From positions 1 to 28,470 of the forward strand of contig CATZMG010000023.1 in NCBI GenBank assembly GCA_958421655.1: a stretch of DNA of 28,470 nucleotides, written 5' to 3'. The stretch is from an uncultured Collinsella sp. (GTDB lineage: Bacteria > Actinomycetota > Coriobacteriia > Coriobacteriales > Coriobacteriaceae). A model generated the notes under the pieces. It made no database searches, was not told the origin of the DNA, and saw nothing but the letters and a program-made list of their open reading frames with translations. Shown piece by piece: positions 1 to 7,146 of this stretch. The translations under genes and the position numbers were made by a program. How positions within the stretch are numbered: the first letter of the stretch is position 1; every line of letters starts with the position of its first letter.

Positions 1-2
1 AG

Positions 3-557
3 GTGGACTTCGCTTCCACGGGACACACCCCCTGCGCCGTGTTTGTAACCGTGAGCGATATTGACCGCAATCTCGATCCGCTGACCGGCCTCTTTATTTC
101 GCAGGCGTTTATGGGCCTCATTCGTGAGGCCGATAGGCAGCCCGACGGCAGCCTGCCCGTGCCCGTGCGCTTTATGCTCGATGACTTCGCAAATCTGCAG
201 ATCCCCCAGATCGACAACGTGCTCTCGATTATCCGAAGCCGCAACATCTGGGCAACGCTGCTGCTGCAGTCGACCAACCAGCTCGATGCGCTCTATGGCG
301 AGGCACGCGCACGCTCCATCATGGGCAACTGCGACACGCATCTGGTGCTGGCGTTCCAGGATCCCGAGAGTGCCCGGGTGTTTTCCGACCGCGCCGACGC
401 GCTGCCCAGCACGCTCATGGCGACGCCGATCGATCGCTCGTGGCTCTTTGTGCGCGGTCGCACTCCCGAACAGGTCGAGCGCTTTAGGCTCGAAGACCAT
501 CCACTCTACGGGGAGCTGCCCGAGGCGCAGCGAGGCCATGCGGAGGCCGAGATCTAG
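3..557 (+). CDS. VirD4/TraG-type conjugation coupling protein, C-terminal part (5' truncated by window edge)
   Basis: The reading frame is open at the left edge, so only the last ~184 residues are visible. They match the C-terminal half of VirD4/TraG-family coupling ATPases, which dock DNA substrates to a type IV secretion channel at the inner membrane. Visible signs are a Walker-B-like MLDDFANL (VirD4 proteins usually have DEFAN), the following region IRSRNIWATLLLQSTNQL, and MGNCDTHLVL, a block typical of these ATPases. The Walker A motif and membrane anchor would lie left of the window. No relaxase or other conjugation gene follows: the next gene is housekeeping pgi on the other strand. This is therefore either the edge of an integrated element or an isolated remnant. 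The family call is fairly sure; whether the gene is intact is unknown. Confidence 0.8.
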   Translation: MDFASTGHTPCAVFVTVSDIDRNLDPLTGLFISQAFMGLIREADRQPDGSLPVPVRFMLDDFANLQIPQIDNVLSIIRSRNIWATLLLQSTNQLDALYGEARARSIMGNCDTHLVLAFQDPESARVFSDRADALPSTLMATPIDRSWLFVRGRTPEQVERFRLEDHPLYGELPEAQRGHAEAEI

Positions 558-632
558 GCGCAGGGTTCTCGCGGCGCGCGGCGCCCCGGCGATGTTCCAC
601 AAAGGCCGTGCGCCCCGGGACCACGGCAAAGC

Positions 633-668
633 AAAGGGGCCCGCATCCCAACGGATACGGGCCCCTTT
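633..668. terminator. Bidirectional terminator between coupling-protein gene and pgi
   Basis: A 16-bp stem with one C-A mismatch encloses the loop CAAC: AAAGGGGCCCGCATCC pairs with GGATACGGGCCCCTTT. The A/T ends of the stem give a short U run in either direction. It lies between two convergent genes and can serve both. Confidence 0.8.
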
Positions 669-696
669 CAGCCATAAGCCAACTCGGCCGTAAAAA

Positions 697-2391
697 CTAC
701 TTGCGATGCGCGCGATAGAACTCGATAAGCGCTTGAGTCGAAGCATCCTGCTCGGCCTTGGCGGCGTCGTCGTGGAAGGCAGGGGTAATCTGCTTGGCAA
801 GCTGCTTGCCCAGCTCGACGCCCCACTGGTCGTAGGAGTCGATGCCCCAGACCGTGCCCTCGACAAATACGATGTGCTCGTACAGGGCGATGAGCTCGCC
901 GAGCGCAAACGGGGTCAGCGTGTCGCCGAAGATCGAGGTCGTCGGACGGTTGCCCTCAAAGCAGCGGGCCGGGACGATCTGCTCGGGCGTACCCTCGGCG
1001 CGCACCTCATCGGCCGTCTTACCAAAGGCAAGCGCCTTGGTCTGGGCCAGGAAGTTGCCCAGGAACAGCTCGTGCACGTCCTGACCGCTGTCGGTCGCAG
1101 GGTTGGCGGTATTGGCGAAAGCGATAAAGTCGGCCGGGACCACCACGGTGCCCTGGTGCAGCAGCTGGTAGAAGGCGTGCTGACCGTTGGTGCCGGGCTC
1201 GCCCCAGAAGATCTCACCGGTATCGGAGGTCACAGCGCTGCCGTCCCAGCGGACATGCTTGCCGTTGGACTCCATGGTGAGCTGCTGCAGGTAGGCCGGG
1301 AAACGGTGCAGATACTGGCAGTACGGAAGCACGGCGTGGCTCTTGGAACCGAAGAAGTTGACGTACCAGACGTTGAGCAGGCCCATCAGCGCGACGGCAT
1401 TGTTCTCGAGCGGCGTGTTGCAGAAGTACTCGTCGATGGCGTGGAAGCCCTCGAGGAACTGCTGGAAGCGCTCGGGACCGAGCACGACGATCAGCGACAG
1501 GCCCACGGCAGAGTCGACGGAGTAGCGGCCGCCGACCCAATTCCAGAAACCAAAAGCGTTAGCGGGGTCGATGCCGAAGGCCTCGACCTTCTCGAGTGCG
1601 GTGGAAACAGCGACGAAGTGCTTGGCCACGGCCTCGGCGTTCTGCTCATCGGAGCCGTCGATGGCGCCCTGAGCCTTGAGCTGCTCGAGCATCCAGGTCT
1701 TGGCCTCGCGAGCGTTAGTGAGGGTCTCGAGCGTGGTGAAAGTCTTGGAGACGATAATCACGAGCGTGGTCTCGGGATCCAGGCCCTTGAGCTTCTCGGC
1801 CTGGTCGTTGGGGTCGATGTTGGAGATGTAGCGGCAGTCGATACCGGCGTCGGCGTAGGGACGCAGAGCCTCGTAGGCCATGACCGGGCCCAGATCGGAG
1901 CCGCCGATGCCGATGGACACCAGGTGCTCGATCTTCTTGCCGGTAACGCCCTTCCACTCACCGGAGCGCACGCGCTCGGCGAAGGCATACATGCGATCGA
2001 GGACCTCGTGCACGTCGGCGACGACGTCCTGGCCGTCGACGATGAGCTGGCCTTTCTCGCTTGCCGGACGGCGCAGCGCGGTGTGCAGGACGGCGCGGTC
2101 CTCGGTGGTGTTGATGTGCTCGCCGGAGAACATGGCGTCGCGGCGCTCCTCGAGTTTCACCTCGCGGGCAAGATCGCACAGCAGCTTGACGGTCTCGTCG
2201 GTCACCAGGTTCTTGGATAGGTCGAAGTGCAGGTCACCGGCGTCAAAGCTCAGCTTGTTCACGCGCTCGGCATCGGCGGCGAACCAGGCCTTGAGGTCGA
2301 TACCATCGGCCTCAAGCTTCTCCTGATGAGCCTCGAGTGCCTTCCAAGCGGCAGTCGACGTAGCATCGATAGGTGCGGCAACAGTTGCCAT
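697..2391 (-). CDS. pgi: Glucose-6-phosphate isomerase
   Basis: Interconverts glucose 6-phosphate and fructose 6-phosphate in glycolysis and gluconeogenesis (cytosol). The 564-residue protein has the usual length of the long bacterial form. Both family signatures are visible: SIGIGGSDLGP in the sugar-phosphate-binding first half and the GGRYSVDSAVGL block in the middle. Later come MESNGKH (catalytic Glu region), GTNGQHAFYQLLHQG (catalytic His) and WGVELGKQLA (active-site Lys). I chose the ATG at 2391 because GAGGAGG sits 6 nt upstream; an in-frame start 27 nt further up has no such site. It is monocistronic, with terminator 633-668 downstream and a ~125-nt gap upstream. Nothing unusual is seen in it. 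Confidence 0.97.
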   Translation of the reverse strand: MATVAAPIDATSTAAWKALEAHQEKLEADGIDLKAWFAADAERVNKLSFDAGDLHFDLSKNLVTDETVKLLCDLAREVKLEERRDAMFSGEHINTTEDRAVLHTALRRPASEKGQLIVDGQDVVADVHEVLDRMYAFAERVRSGEWKGVTGKKIEHLVSIGIGGSDLGPVMAYEALRPYADAGIDCRYISNIDPNDQAEKLKGLDPETTLVIIVSKTFTTLETLTNAREAKTWMLEQLKAQGAIDGSDEQNAEAVAKHFVAVSTALEKVEAFGIDPANAFGFWNWVGGRYSVDSAVGLSLIVVLGPERFQQFLEGFHAIDEYFCNTPLENNAVALMGLLNVWYVNFFGSKSHAVLPYCQYLHRFPAYLQQLTMESNGKHVRWDGSAVTSDTGEIFWGEPGTNGQHAFYQLLHQGTVVVPADFIAFANTANPATDSGQDVHELFLGNFLAQTKALAFGKTADEVRAEGTPEQIVPARCFEGNRPTTSIFGDTLTPFALGELIALYEHIVFVEGTVWGIDSYDQWGVELGKQLAKQITPAFHDDAAKAEQDASTQALIEFYRAHRK

Positions 2392-2517
2392 AGAGTCCTC
2401 CTCAGCATACGGGCGCACGCCTCCATGCGCCCGGACATTCAGATGCCACTATTCTAGCGCAGGTCAAGACTACAATCAGCGAGCGTTGCCAATCGGCCCC
2501 CAAACGGCAACCGATTA

Positions 2518-2580
2518 AAAAGGGACAGGCTTATTTTTGCAGGTCAAACGCTTTACCAACCAAAAATAACCCGTCCTTTT
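2518..2580 (-). terminator. Long A/T-ended hairpin, probable terminator of the minus-strand gene at 2591-3166
   Basis: Arms 2518-2539 and 2561-2580 are near-complementary (AAAAGGGACAGGCTTATTTT against AAAATAACCCGTCCTTTT, with small slips) around a 21-nt loop. On the minus strand the stem ends in CCCTTTTT, a U tract, 10 nt after the stop of the upstream gene. A diverged copy of one arm lies at about 3250-3271, so the hairpin may belong to a dispersed repeat family. Confidence 0.6.
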
Positions 2581-2590
2581 ATGGCAAATA

Positions 2591-3166
2591 TTAGGCCGCG
2601 GCGCAGACGCTACCGAGCAACTCACGCAAAGGAGACCCGATGCCCTCCAGCAGTTCGGGCGCGATAATGGCAAAAACGGGAACCTCGCCGGCTCCCGTGA
2701 CGGCAGGCACCTTGCCCTCCGAGACAATACATCCATAAGGGACAAAACCGTCTTCGCCGGCATCGAGCGCCGCCATGCGACGCGCGAGTTCGCGCGCAAA
2801 GCCGGCAGTATCGGCATCGCCGATCGCCAGGACAAAGTCCACGCCTTCGTCGGTCGCCAGGGCCACGGCTTCGTCGATCAGCTCGTCTCCCCCGTCGCCC
2901 TCAACCGAGCCGCAGCGAAAAAGCACGCGCTCGAGCAGAGCTCGATCAAGCGAGCTGAGTGCCGCCGAGACGAGCTCATCACGCGTATGTTTGTCACCGC
3001 CTAGCACCACCAGCGCCTTGGTGCCGCCGTAGTGAGCGACCAGTCGTCCACACCAGCGAGCCACGTCTCCATCCGCAACAAGGCGTGTCGGCATACCAAA
3101 CCCATAATTGACCATCGTTTCCACAACCCTTCCGTGCATGTAGGTGGCACCAGTCGCTAGGCTCAT
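2591..3166 (-). CDS. Isolated, degenerate N-terminal domain of iron-containing alcohol dehydrogenase family
   Basis: A 191-residue protein. The N-terminal 115 residues follow the opening of iron-dependent butanol/alcohol dehydrogenases: NYGFGMPTRLV, a short helix, LVAHYGGTKALVVLGGDKH, then DEAVALATDEGVDFVLAIGD, which in the family is normally followed by the dinucleotide loop GGGS-x-ID. Here that loop reads GDADTAGFARE, so the glycine-rich nucleotide-binding signature is lost. The protein ends where the ~200-residue helical metal-binding half should begin, so no iron ligands exist. The family is normally about 380 residues. The frame is clean and codon use looks coding, so this may be a maintained domain protein rather than fresh decay. 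I see no sign of catalysis; the function is unknown. Confidence 0.6.
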   Translation of the reverse strand: MSLATGATYMHGRVVETMVNYGFGMPTRLVADGDVARWCGRLVAHYGGTKALVVLGGDKHTRDELVSAALSSLDRALLERVLFRCGSVEGDGGDELIDEAVALATDEGVDFVLAIGDADTAGFARELARRMAALDAGEDGFVPYGCIVSEGKVPAVTGAGEVPVFAIIAPELLEGIGSPLRELLGSVCAAA

Positions 3167-3279
3167 GCTACGAAGCGAGGTTTTCCGAGCTGTTTCACAC
3201 TCTTTAGGGCTGCGTTAAATACCCGATGCAACCGCACGACCATACCTACCAAAACAAACCAGTCCCTTTTTGACAGGTT

Positions 3280-3308
3280 TTGACGATGTCCGGACGAGCG
3301 GGTATTAT
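3280..3308 (+). promoter_or_regulatory. Promoter of the SOS polymerase operon
   Basis: A -35 element TTGACG (3280-3285) and a -10 element TATTAT (3303-3308) are separated by exactly 17 nt. The -10 abuts the first LexA-like box. The expected transcript start is near 3315, about 40 nt before the ATG. Confidence 0.7.
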
Positions 3309-3340
3309 CGAACAGATATTCGATAAGAACATGTGTTTGA
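3308..3340 (+). promoter_or_regulatory. Two tandem LexA (SOS) boxes
   Basis: Box 1, TCGAACAGATATTCGA (3308-3323), differs by one base from the actinobacterial consensus TCGAAC-N4-GTTCGA and sits in a longer dyad with TATCGAA/TTCGATA arms (3306-3325). Box 2, AAGAACATGTGTTTGA (3325-3340), has three mismatches but keeps GAAC-N4-GTT. Starts are 17 bp apart. Both cover the transcription start of a Y-family polymerase gene, where LexA repression is expected. Confidence 0.75.
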
Positions 3341-3353
3341 TGAAAGGACACGG

Positions 3354-4859
3354 ATGGCGCACGAGCAGCACACCTATATCTGCATCGACCTCAAGACGTT
3401 TTATGCCAGTGTCGAGTGCGTCGACCGTGGGCTCGATCCGCTCACCACCAACCTGGTCGTTGCCGACGAATCGCGCGGGCGCACGACCATCTGCCTCGCC
3501 ATCACACAGGCTATGAAGGACTTAGGGATTCACAACCGCTGCCGCCTATTTGAGATTCCCGATGGCATCGACTACATCACGGCCGTACCGCGCATGCAGC
3601 ATTACATGGAGGTGTCGGCGAAAATCTACGGTATCTATCTGGAATACGTCAGCCCCCAGGACGTGCACGTCTACTCCATCGATGAGTGCTTTATCGACGT
3701 GACGCCCTATCTGGACCTCTATCACACAGATGCGGAAGGGCTCGCCTGCACGCTGCGCGACGAGGTCTTGGCGCGCACCGGCATCACGGCGACGGTCGGC
3801 ATCGGCCCCAACCTATTCCAGGCCAAGGTGGCGCTCGACGTCACCGCCAAGCACGTACCCAGTCGCATCGGCAAACTCGACGACGAGACCTTTCGCAAGG
3901 AGATCTGGCCCCATCGCCCCATCACCGACATCTGGGGCATCGGCCCCGGCGTGGCGGCCCGTCTCGAGAAATACGGCGTCTACGATCTGATGGGCGTCGC
4001 GGCACTCGACGAAAACCTGCTTTACGACGAGCTCGGCGTCAACGCCGAATATCTCATCGACCACGCCTTCGGGCGCGAGCCAACGACCATCGCCGATATC
4101 CAAGCCTATCGCCCGCAGGCAACCTCAACCACCACAGGACAGGTGCTCTCGAAGGGCTATGCCTACGAGCAAGCCTACACCGTCTTACGCGAGATGGTCG
4201 ACAACGCCGTGTTGGACTTAGTCGATAAGCACGTGGTCTGCGACAGCATCTCGCTCTTTGTGGGTTATGCGAGCGAGCGTGCCGACATACGCCGCCTCGA
4301 CGCCAGCGGCACAGCGCAATATGTGGACGGATGTGGGCACCTGCGCTCGAGCACGTTGAGCATCGAACCCACCGCAACCGCCGGCCCCGGGCTCGCGCCC
4401 CGTGCTCCCAAGCCCGTCCAGCGCGATGACGAAAGGCGTCGCCTGGTGCGCGAAGCGCAGGCAATCGATGGCATCTTTGTGGGAGAGCATGGCGGCAAAC
4501 CGCGCGGTGGCTATGCCGCACTCTTTGCGCACTCCAACGCCTCGCGAAAGCTACCCGAGCGCACCAATTCGTTTAAGAAGATCATGGGCTATTTCGATGA
4601 TCTCTGGGCGCAAACCGTCGACCCTAAACGACCGGTCAAGCGCATCAACCTGGGCTTTGGCAATCTTGTGCCCGAGGAATTTGCCACTATCGATCTGTTT
4701 AGCGATGTCGAGGCCGATGAGCGCGAGCGCGACCTGGCACGCGCCGTCCTGGCCGTGAAAGGCAAGTACGGCAAGAACGCGCTCGTCAAGGGATTAAGCT
4801 TTACCGCCGGCGCCACCGCGCGCGAACGCAACGACCAAGTTGGAGGACACCGTGCCTAA
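3354..4859 (+). CDS. Y-family (UmuC/DinB-type) translesion DNA polymerase
   Basis: Error-prone polymerase that copies past DNA lesions. The 501-residue protein begins with the first metal-binding segment ICIDLKTFYASVEC (Asp12) and has the catalytic pair in YSIDECFID (Asp110-Glu111). The thumb helix-hairpin-helix is at ~192-209 (DIWGIGPGVAARLEKYG). The little-finger region follows from ~225, with a loosely structured proline/charge-rich stretch near 325-370. Length and sequence are closer to the UvrX/UmuC group of Gram-positives than to compact DinB. The ATG at 3354 is chosen for GAAAGGA 6 nt upstream. Its TAA overlaps the start of the YolD-like gene by 8 nt, implying translational coupling. 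Tandem SOS boxes and a good promoter precede it, so damage induction is likely. Confidence 0.92.
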   Translation: MAHEQHTYICIDLKTFYASVECVDRGLDPLTTNLVVADESRGRTTICLAITQAMKDLGIHNRCRLFEIPDGIDYITAVPRMQHYMEVSAKIYGIYLEYVSPQDVHVYSIDECFIDVTPYLDLYHTDAEGLACTLRDEVLARTGITATVGIGPNLFQAKVALDVTAKHVPSRIGKLDDETFRKEIWPHRPITDIWGIGPGVAARLEKYGVYDLMGVAALDENLLYDELGVNAEYLIDHAFGREPTTIADIQAYRPQATSTTTGQVLSKGYAYEQAYTVLREMVDNAVLDLVDKHVVCDSISLFVGYASERADIRRLDASGTAQYVDGCGHLRSSTLSIEPTATAGPGLAPRAPKPVQRDDERRRLVREAQAIDGIFVGEHGGKPRGGYAALFAHSNASRKLPERTNSFKKIMGYFDDLWAQTVDPKRPVKRINLGFGNLVPEEFATIDLFSDVEADERERDLARAVLAVKGKYGKNALVKGLSFTAGATARERNDQVGGHRA

Positions 4860-5277
4860 ACCCAAACAACAGCCCGTGCGCCCGCCGACCGCCTTCGAGC
4901 GCCTGGCGGACCCCGAGGGCAGACGCCGCGCCGCCGACCCCAACCTCACAGCCAACGGTGCCGTGCGCGCCAACCGCGCCGCACAGTTTATGCCCTTTGC
5001 CGCCCTCACGGGATACTACGAACTCGTACGCAAGCAGGAAATCACCGTCGAGCCAAAACGTGAGCTCACGGAAGAAAAAGCCCTCGTACTTTCTAAAAAG
5101 CTCGAGGGTCTCAAACGTGGCGACTTGGTTCGTGTCACCTATTACGATACGTACGGCCATCGCTCCCGCACCGGCATCCTCGACGAGGCGCTCCCCGCCT
5201 TCAAGCTCCTCAAGCTCAAAGACATCGCCATCGACTTCGACGACATCCAAGACATCGAACTGCGCGGACGAGCCTAG
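4852..5277 (+). CDS. YolD-like protein
   Basis: A 141-residue protein resembling the YolD family, which is commonly paired with UvrX/UmuC-type polymerases in Gram-positive bacteria and has been proposed as a functional counterpart of UmuD. The charged N-terminal tail contains FERLADPEGRR. The family-typical segment AAQFMPFAALTGYYELVRKQ follows at ~42-61, then a small beta-rich domain (GDLVRVTYYDTYGHRSRTGI) and an acidic C-terminal FDDIQDIEL. I chose GTG 4852 because GGAGGA precedes it by 4 nt; an in-frame TTG 12 nt upstream lacks a site. It overlaps the polymerase stop by 8 nt (GTGCCTAA), so both proteins probably come from one SOS-induced message. The partner role is inferred from context. 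Confidence 0.85.
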   Translation: MPKPKQQPVRPPTAFERLADPEGRRRAADPNLTANGAVRANRAAQFMPFAALTGYYELVRKQEITVEPKRELTEEKALVLSKKLEGLKRGDLVRVTYYDTYGHRSRTGILDEALPAFKLLKLKDIAIDFDDIQDIELRGRA

Positions 5278-5303
5278 CCAAGGAAGCGCATCCAGGGCGG
5301 CGC

Positions 5304-5687
5304 TTACAGCGTCATGACGTAGTAGCCCGCGTCTTTCACGGCCGTCTCGAGAACACCACGATCAACCGGCTGTTTAGAGCGCACACGTGCCGTGTGATCC
5401 GCATACGTCACCGTTGCCCACACGCCGTCCAGCGCATTGAGGGCATTGGCCACGTTCTGAGCGCAGCCGTCACAGCTCATGCCGCCGATGAGCAGCTCAT
5501 CGCTATAGGGATAGTGCGATGCATCGGTATCCACCACAACAACCTTTTTGGCCTTCTTGCCGCTCGCACCATCGCTGCAGCAACTCTTCCCGTGTGTCGA
5601 AGCGGCAATGCGACGCAGTCCAAAAAACATGCCGACGGCAATGACGGCCAGCACGATGAGATTCGCAGGGTTGAGCAAGTCGCTCAT
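5304..5687 (-). CDS. Membrane-anchored heavy-metal-associated (HMA) domain protein
   Basis: A 127-residue protein. Residues ~5-27 are one membrane segment (NPANLIVLAVIAVGMFFGLR). A short basic, cysteine-bearing linker (GKSCCSDG...KKAKK) follows, like the tail of FeoB-associated Cys-rich membrane proteins. Residues ~58-127 form an HMA fold with the metal loop GGMSCDGCAQNV (M-x-C-x-x-C). It probably binds Cu(I) or a similar soft metal at the membrane. ATG 5687 is chosen because AAAGGGGA lies 4-5 nt upstream. A CsoR-like operator is 30 nt upstream of the start. No P-type ATPase is adjacent. The gene converges on the YolD-like gene with only 26 nt between; a weak 6-bp hairpin (5284-5305) is the only terminator candidate. 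The copper assignment is inference. Confidence 0.8.
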   Translation of the reverse strand: MSDLLNPANLIVLAVIAVGMFFGLRRIAASTHGKSCCSDGASGKKAKKVVVVDTDASHYPYSDELLIGGMSCDGCAQNVANALNALDGVWATVTYADHTARVRSKQPVDRGVLETAVKDAGYYVMTL

Positions 5688-5716
5688 GCGTTCCCCTTTC
5701 AAGTAGCACTATCTAG

Positions 5717-5733
5717 ATACCCCCATGGGGTGT
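5717..5733 (-). promoter_or_regulatory. CsoR-like copper operator upstream of the HMA gene
   Basis: ATACCCCCATGGGGTGT is a near-perfect dyad of the TACCCC...GGGGTA type bound by CsoR-family copper sensors. It lies 30-46 nt upstream of the HMA gene start. No csoR gene is in the window. Confidence 0.6.
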
Positions 5734-5795
5734 CCCCATCTTAACCCAAAATCATGTCCGTTCGGTCAATTAGTTTCCCTCTTCAAACTTTTTTG

Positions 5796-5823
5796 TTGAC
5801 CAAGGCTTACTTTCGTGTATAAG
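5796..5823 (+). promoter_or_regulatory. Promoter of the DUF3793-flavodoxin unit
   Basis: TTGACC (5796-5801), a 16-nt spacer and TATAAG (5818-5823). It lies 38 nt upstream of the GTG start of the first gene. Confidence 0.6.
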
Positions 5824-5844
5824 TTTTCCTAGGCTAACAGTTAG
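5824..5844 (+). promoter_or_regulatory. Candidate iron (DtxR/IdeR-type) operator
   Basis: On the minus strand, 5824-5842 contains GTTAGCCTA, nine contiguous bases of the centre of the IdeR/DtxR consensus TTAGGTTAGCCTAACCTAA; the outer arms match poorly (11 of 19 overall). An overlapping perfect dyad CTAAC-A-GTTAG occupies 5834-5844. It lies directly downstream of the -10, where a repressor would block initiation. Binding is inference. Confidence 0.4.
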
Positions 5845-5860
5845 ATCCGTAAGGAGCGCC

Positions 5861-6565
5861 GTGACTCGAACCATAGACATCCCAACGTTTCAGGCGGCAG
5901 TCGTGCGCAACTGCTCTCCCACGCTCGCGGGCATCAAGCCGGCATCGCTCTTTACCTATCCAGGCACCTACGCCCACGGGGACGGCTCGGTCGCAACCGA
6001 AACCATCGCAGAGCGCCGAGCACGCCTGCTCAACGTTATCGCCCAGTGCAATCGCGAGCTTGACCCGTTCGGTATCCACCTGAGTGTTTTGGTCTGGCGG
6101 CCCTGCGGAGCGCTCGTGTATATGTACCGAGCCAAAAGCCTCACCACCTATTTCGCAGACCCTCGCGCCCAAACGGCGCTCGCCTCGGAAGGCTACGACA
6201 CGAGAGACCTTTCGACATGCCTTGTGCATTTGGCATCACGCATCACGCTCGCGAGCAATAACGTCGCGGAATGCGCCTGTAGCCAGACTCGATGCGCACT
6301 ACCCCAGCAAGCTAGCTGCAGCAACGACTGCACCTGCGAGTTTCCGCACGAAATAGGCTACTTCCTCGGATATCCCTACGACGATGTGCGCGAGTTTATC
6401 GTCCAGCGCGGCGAGAACTACAAGGTCTTTGGAGCTTGGAAGGTCTACACGAATGTCGAGCAAGCGCTTGCGATGTTTGACGCCTACCGCGCTTGCACTC
6501 AATACCTCACCTTTGTCTATCAGCAGGGCAGCAGCTTGGCGCAACTTGCCCAGGCAACCCGATAG
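5861..6565 (+). CDS. DUF3793 family protein
   Basis: A 234-residue cytosolic protein that I place in DUF3793, a family of unknown function common in anaerobes. The most family-like part is the C-terminal third: CEFPHEIGYFLGYPYDDVR, then YKVFGAWKVY. The central region is rich in cysteine (CACSQTRCAL, ASCSNDCTCEF: seven Cys in about 30 residues), which suggests a metal or redox site. The start is GTG 5861 with AAGGAG 4 nt upstream; no ATG fits. A flavodoxin gene follows after 46 nt without a terminator, so the two are probably co-transcribed. The iron-type operator and the flavodoxin partner suggest a role under iron limitation, which is inference. Confidence 0.8.
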   Translation: MTRTIDIPTFQAAVVRNCSPTLAGIKPASLFTYPGTYAHGDGSVATETIAERRARLLNVIAQCNRELDPFGIHLSVLVWRPCGALVYMYRAKSLTTYFADPRAQTALASEGYDTRDLSTCLVHLASRITLASNNVAECACSQTRCALPQQASCSNDCTCEFPHEIGYFLGYPYDDVREFIVQRGENYKVFGAWKVYTNVEQALAMFDAYRACTQYLTFVYQQGSSLAQLAQATR

Positions 6566-6611
6566 AACATAGAAGCCGCGGCAACCTGCCGCACAACTGA
6601 AAGGACTCAAC

Positions 6612-7031
6612 ATGAGCAAGATCGCCGTCGTCTATTGGAGCGGCACGGGCAATACCGAGGCCATGGCAAATCTCGTCGCCGAAGGCGCCACGTCCGCGGG
6701 TGCCGAGGCAGAGGTCATCTCCTGCGCCGACTTCTCCGCAGACAAGGCCGAAGGCTATGACGCCATCGCCTTCGGCTGCCCCGCCATGGGCTCCGAGGAA
6801 CTCGAGTACGATGAGTTCCAGCCGATGTGGGACGAGGTCAAGGAGACTCTCGGCGACAAGAGGGTCGTCCTCTTTGGCTCCTATTCGTGGGCCGAGGGCG
6901 AGTGGATGGACAACTGGAAGGCCGACGCCGACGAGGCCGGCGTCAACGTCGTGGACTCCACCATCTGCTACGACGCGCCCGACGACGAGGGCGAGACCGC
7001 TTGCAAGGCCCTCGGAGCCGAGCTCGCGTAA
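6612..7031 (+). CDS. Short-chain flavodoxin
   Basis: FMN-dependent one/two-electron carrier that can replace ferredoxin when iron is scarce. The 139 residues match the short-chain class. The N-terminal phosphate loop VVYWSGTGNTEAMA (SGTGNTE at 10-16) is intact. The FMN-flanking loops are visible as GCPAMGSEEL (~56) and GSYSWAEGEWM (~93, with the aromatic residue expected near the flavin). It is very acidic, as usual for flavodoxins. The start has AAAGGA 6 nt upstream. It is the last gene of the unit and is followed by a strong terminator (7082-7125). Confidence 0.95.
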   Translation: MSKIAVVYWSGTGNTEAMANLVAEGATSAGAEAEVISCADFSADKAEGYDAIAFGCPAMGSEELEYDEFQPMWDEVKETLGDKRVVLFGSYSWAEGEWMDNWKADADEAGVNVVDSTICYDAPDDEGETACKALGAELA

Positions 7032-7081
7032 CGAACCCAGGGCCTCCAAGAGAGCCTGCATCAAAGCGCATCCCCATCCCT

Positions 7082-7125
7082 ACAAAAGAGCGGGGCTGGA
7101 TTCAAGTCCAGCCCCGCTCTTTTGT
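7082..7125. terminator. Strong bidirectional terminator
   Basis: A perfect 19-bp stem with loop TTCAAG and a GC-rich core (GAGCGGGGCTGGA). AAAAG/CTTTT ends give a U run on both strands. It separates the convergent flavodoxin gene and the ABC importer operon. Confidence 0.92.
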
Positions 7126-7146
7126 AACGGCAGTTACATCAACCGG

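Noticed and set aside
706..2220. A 504-codon open frame on the plus strand opposite pgi
   Set aside because: It is the antisense of pgi, which has all family motifs; long antisense frames are common in GC-rich genes and this translation has no recognisable features.
3163..3351. Small minus-strand frame upstream of the alcohol dehydrogenase-like gene
   Set aside because: It lies across the SOS promoter and LexA boxes and has no ribosome binding site or known family.
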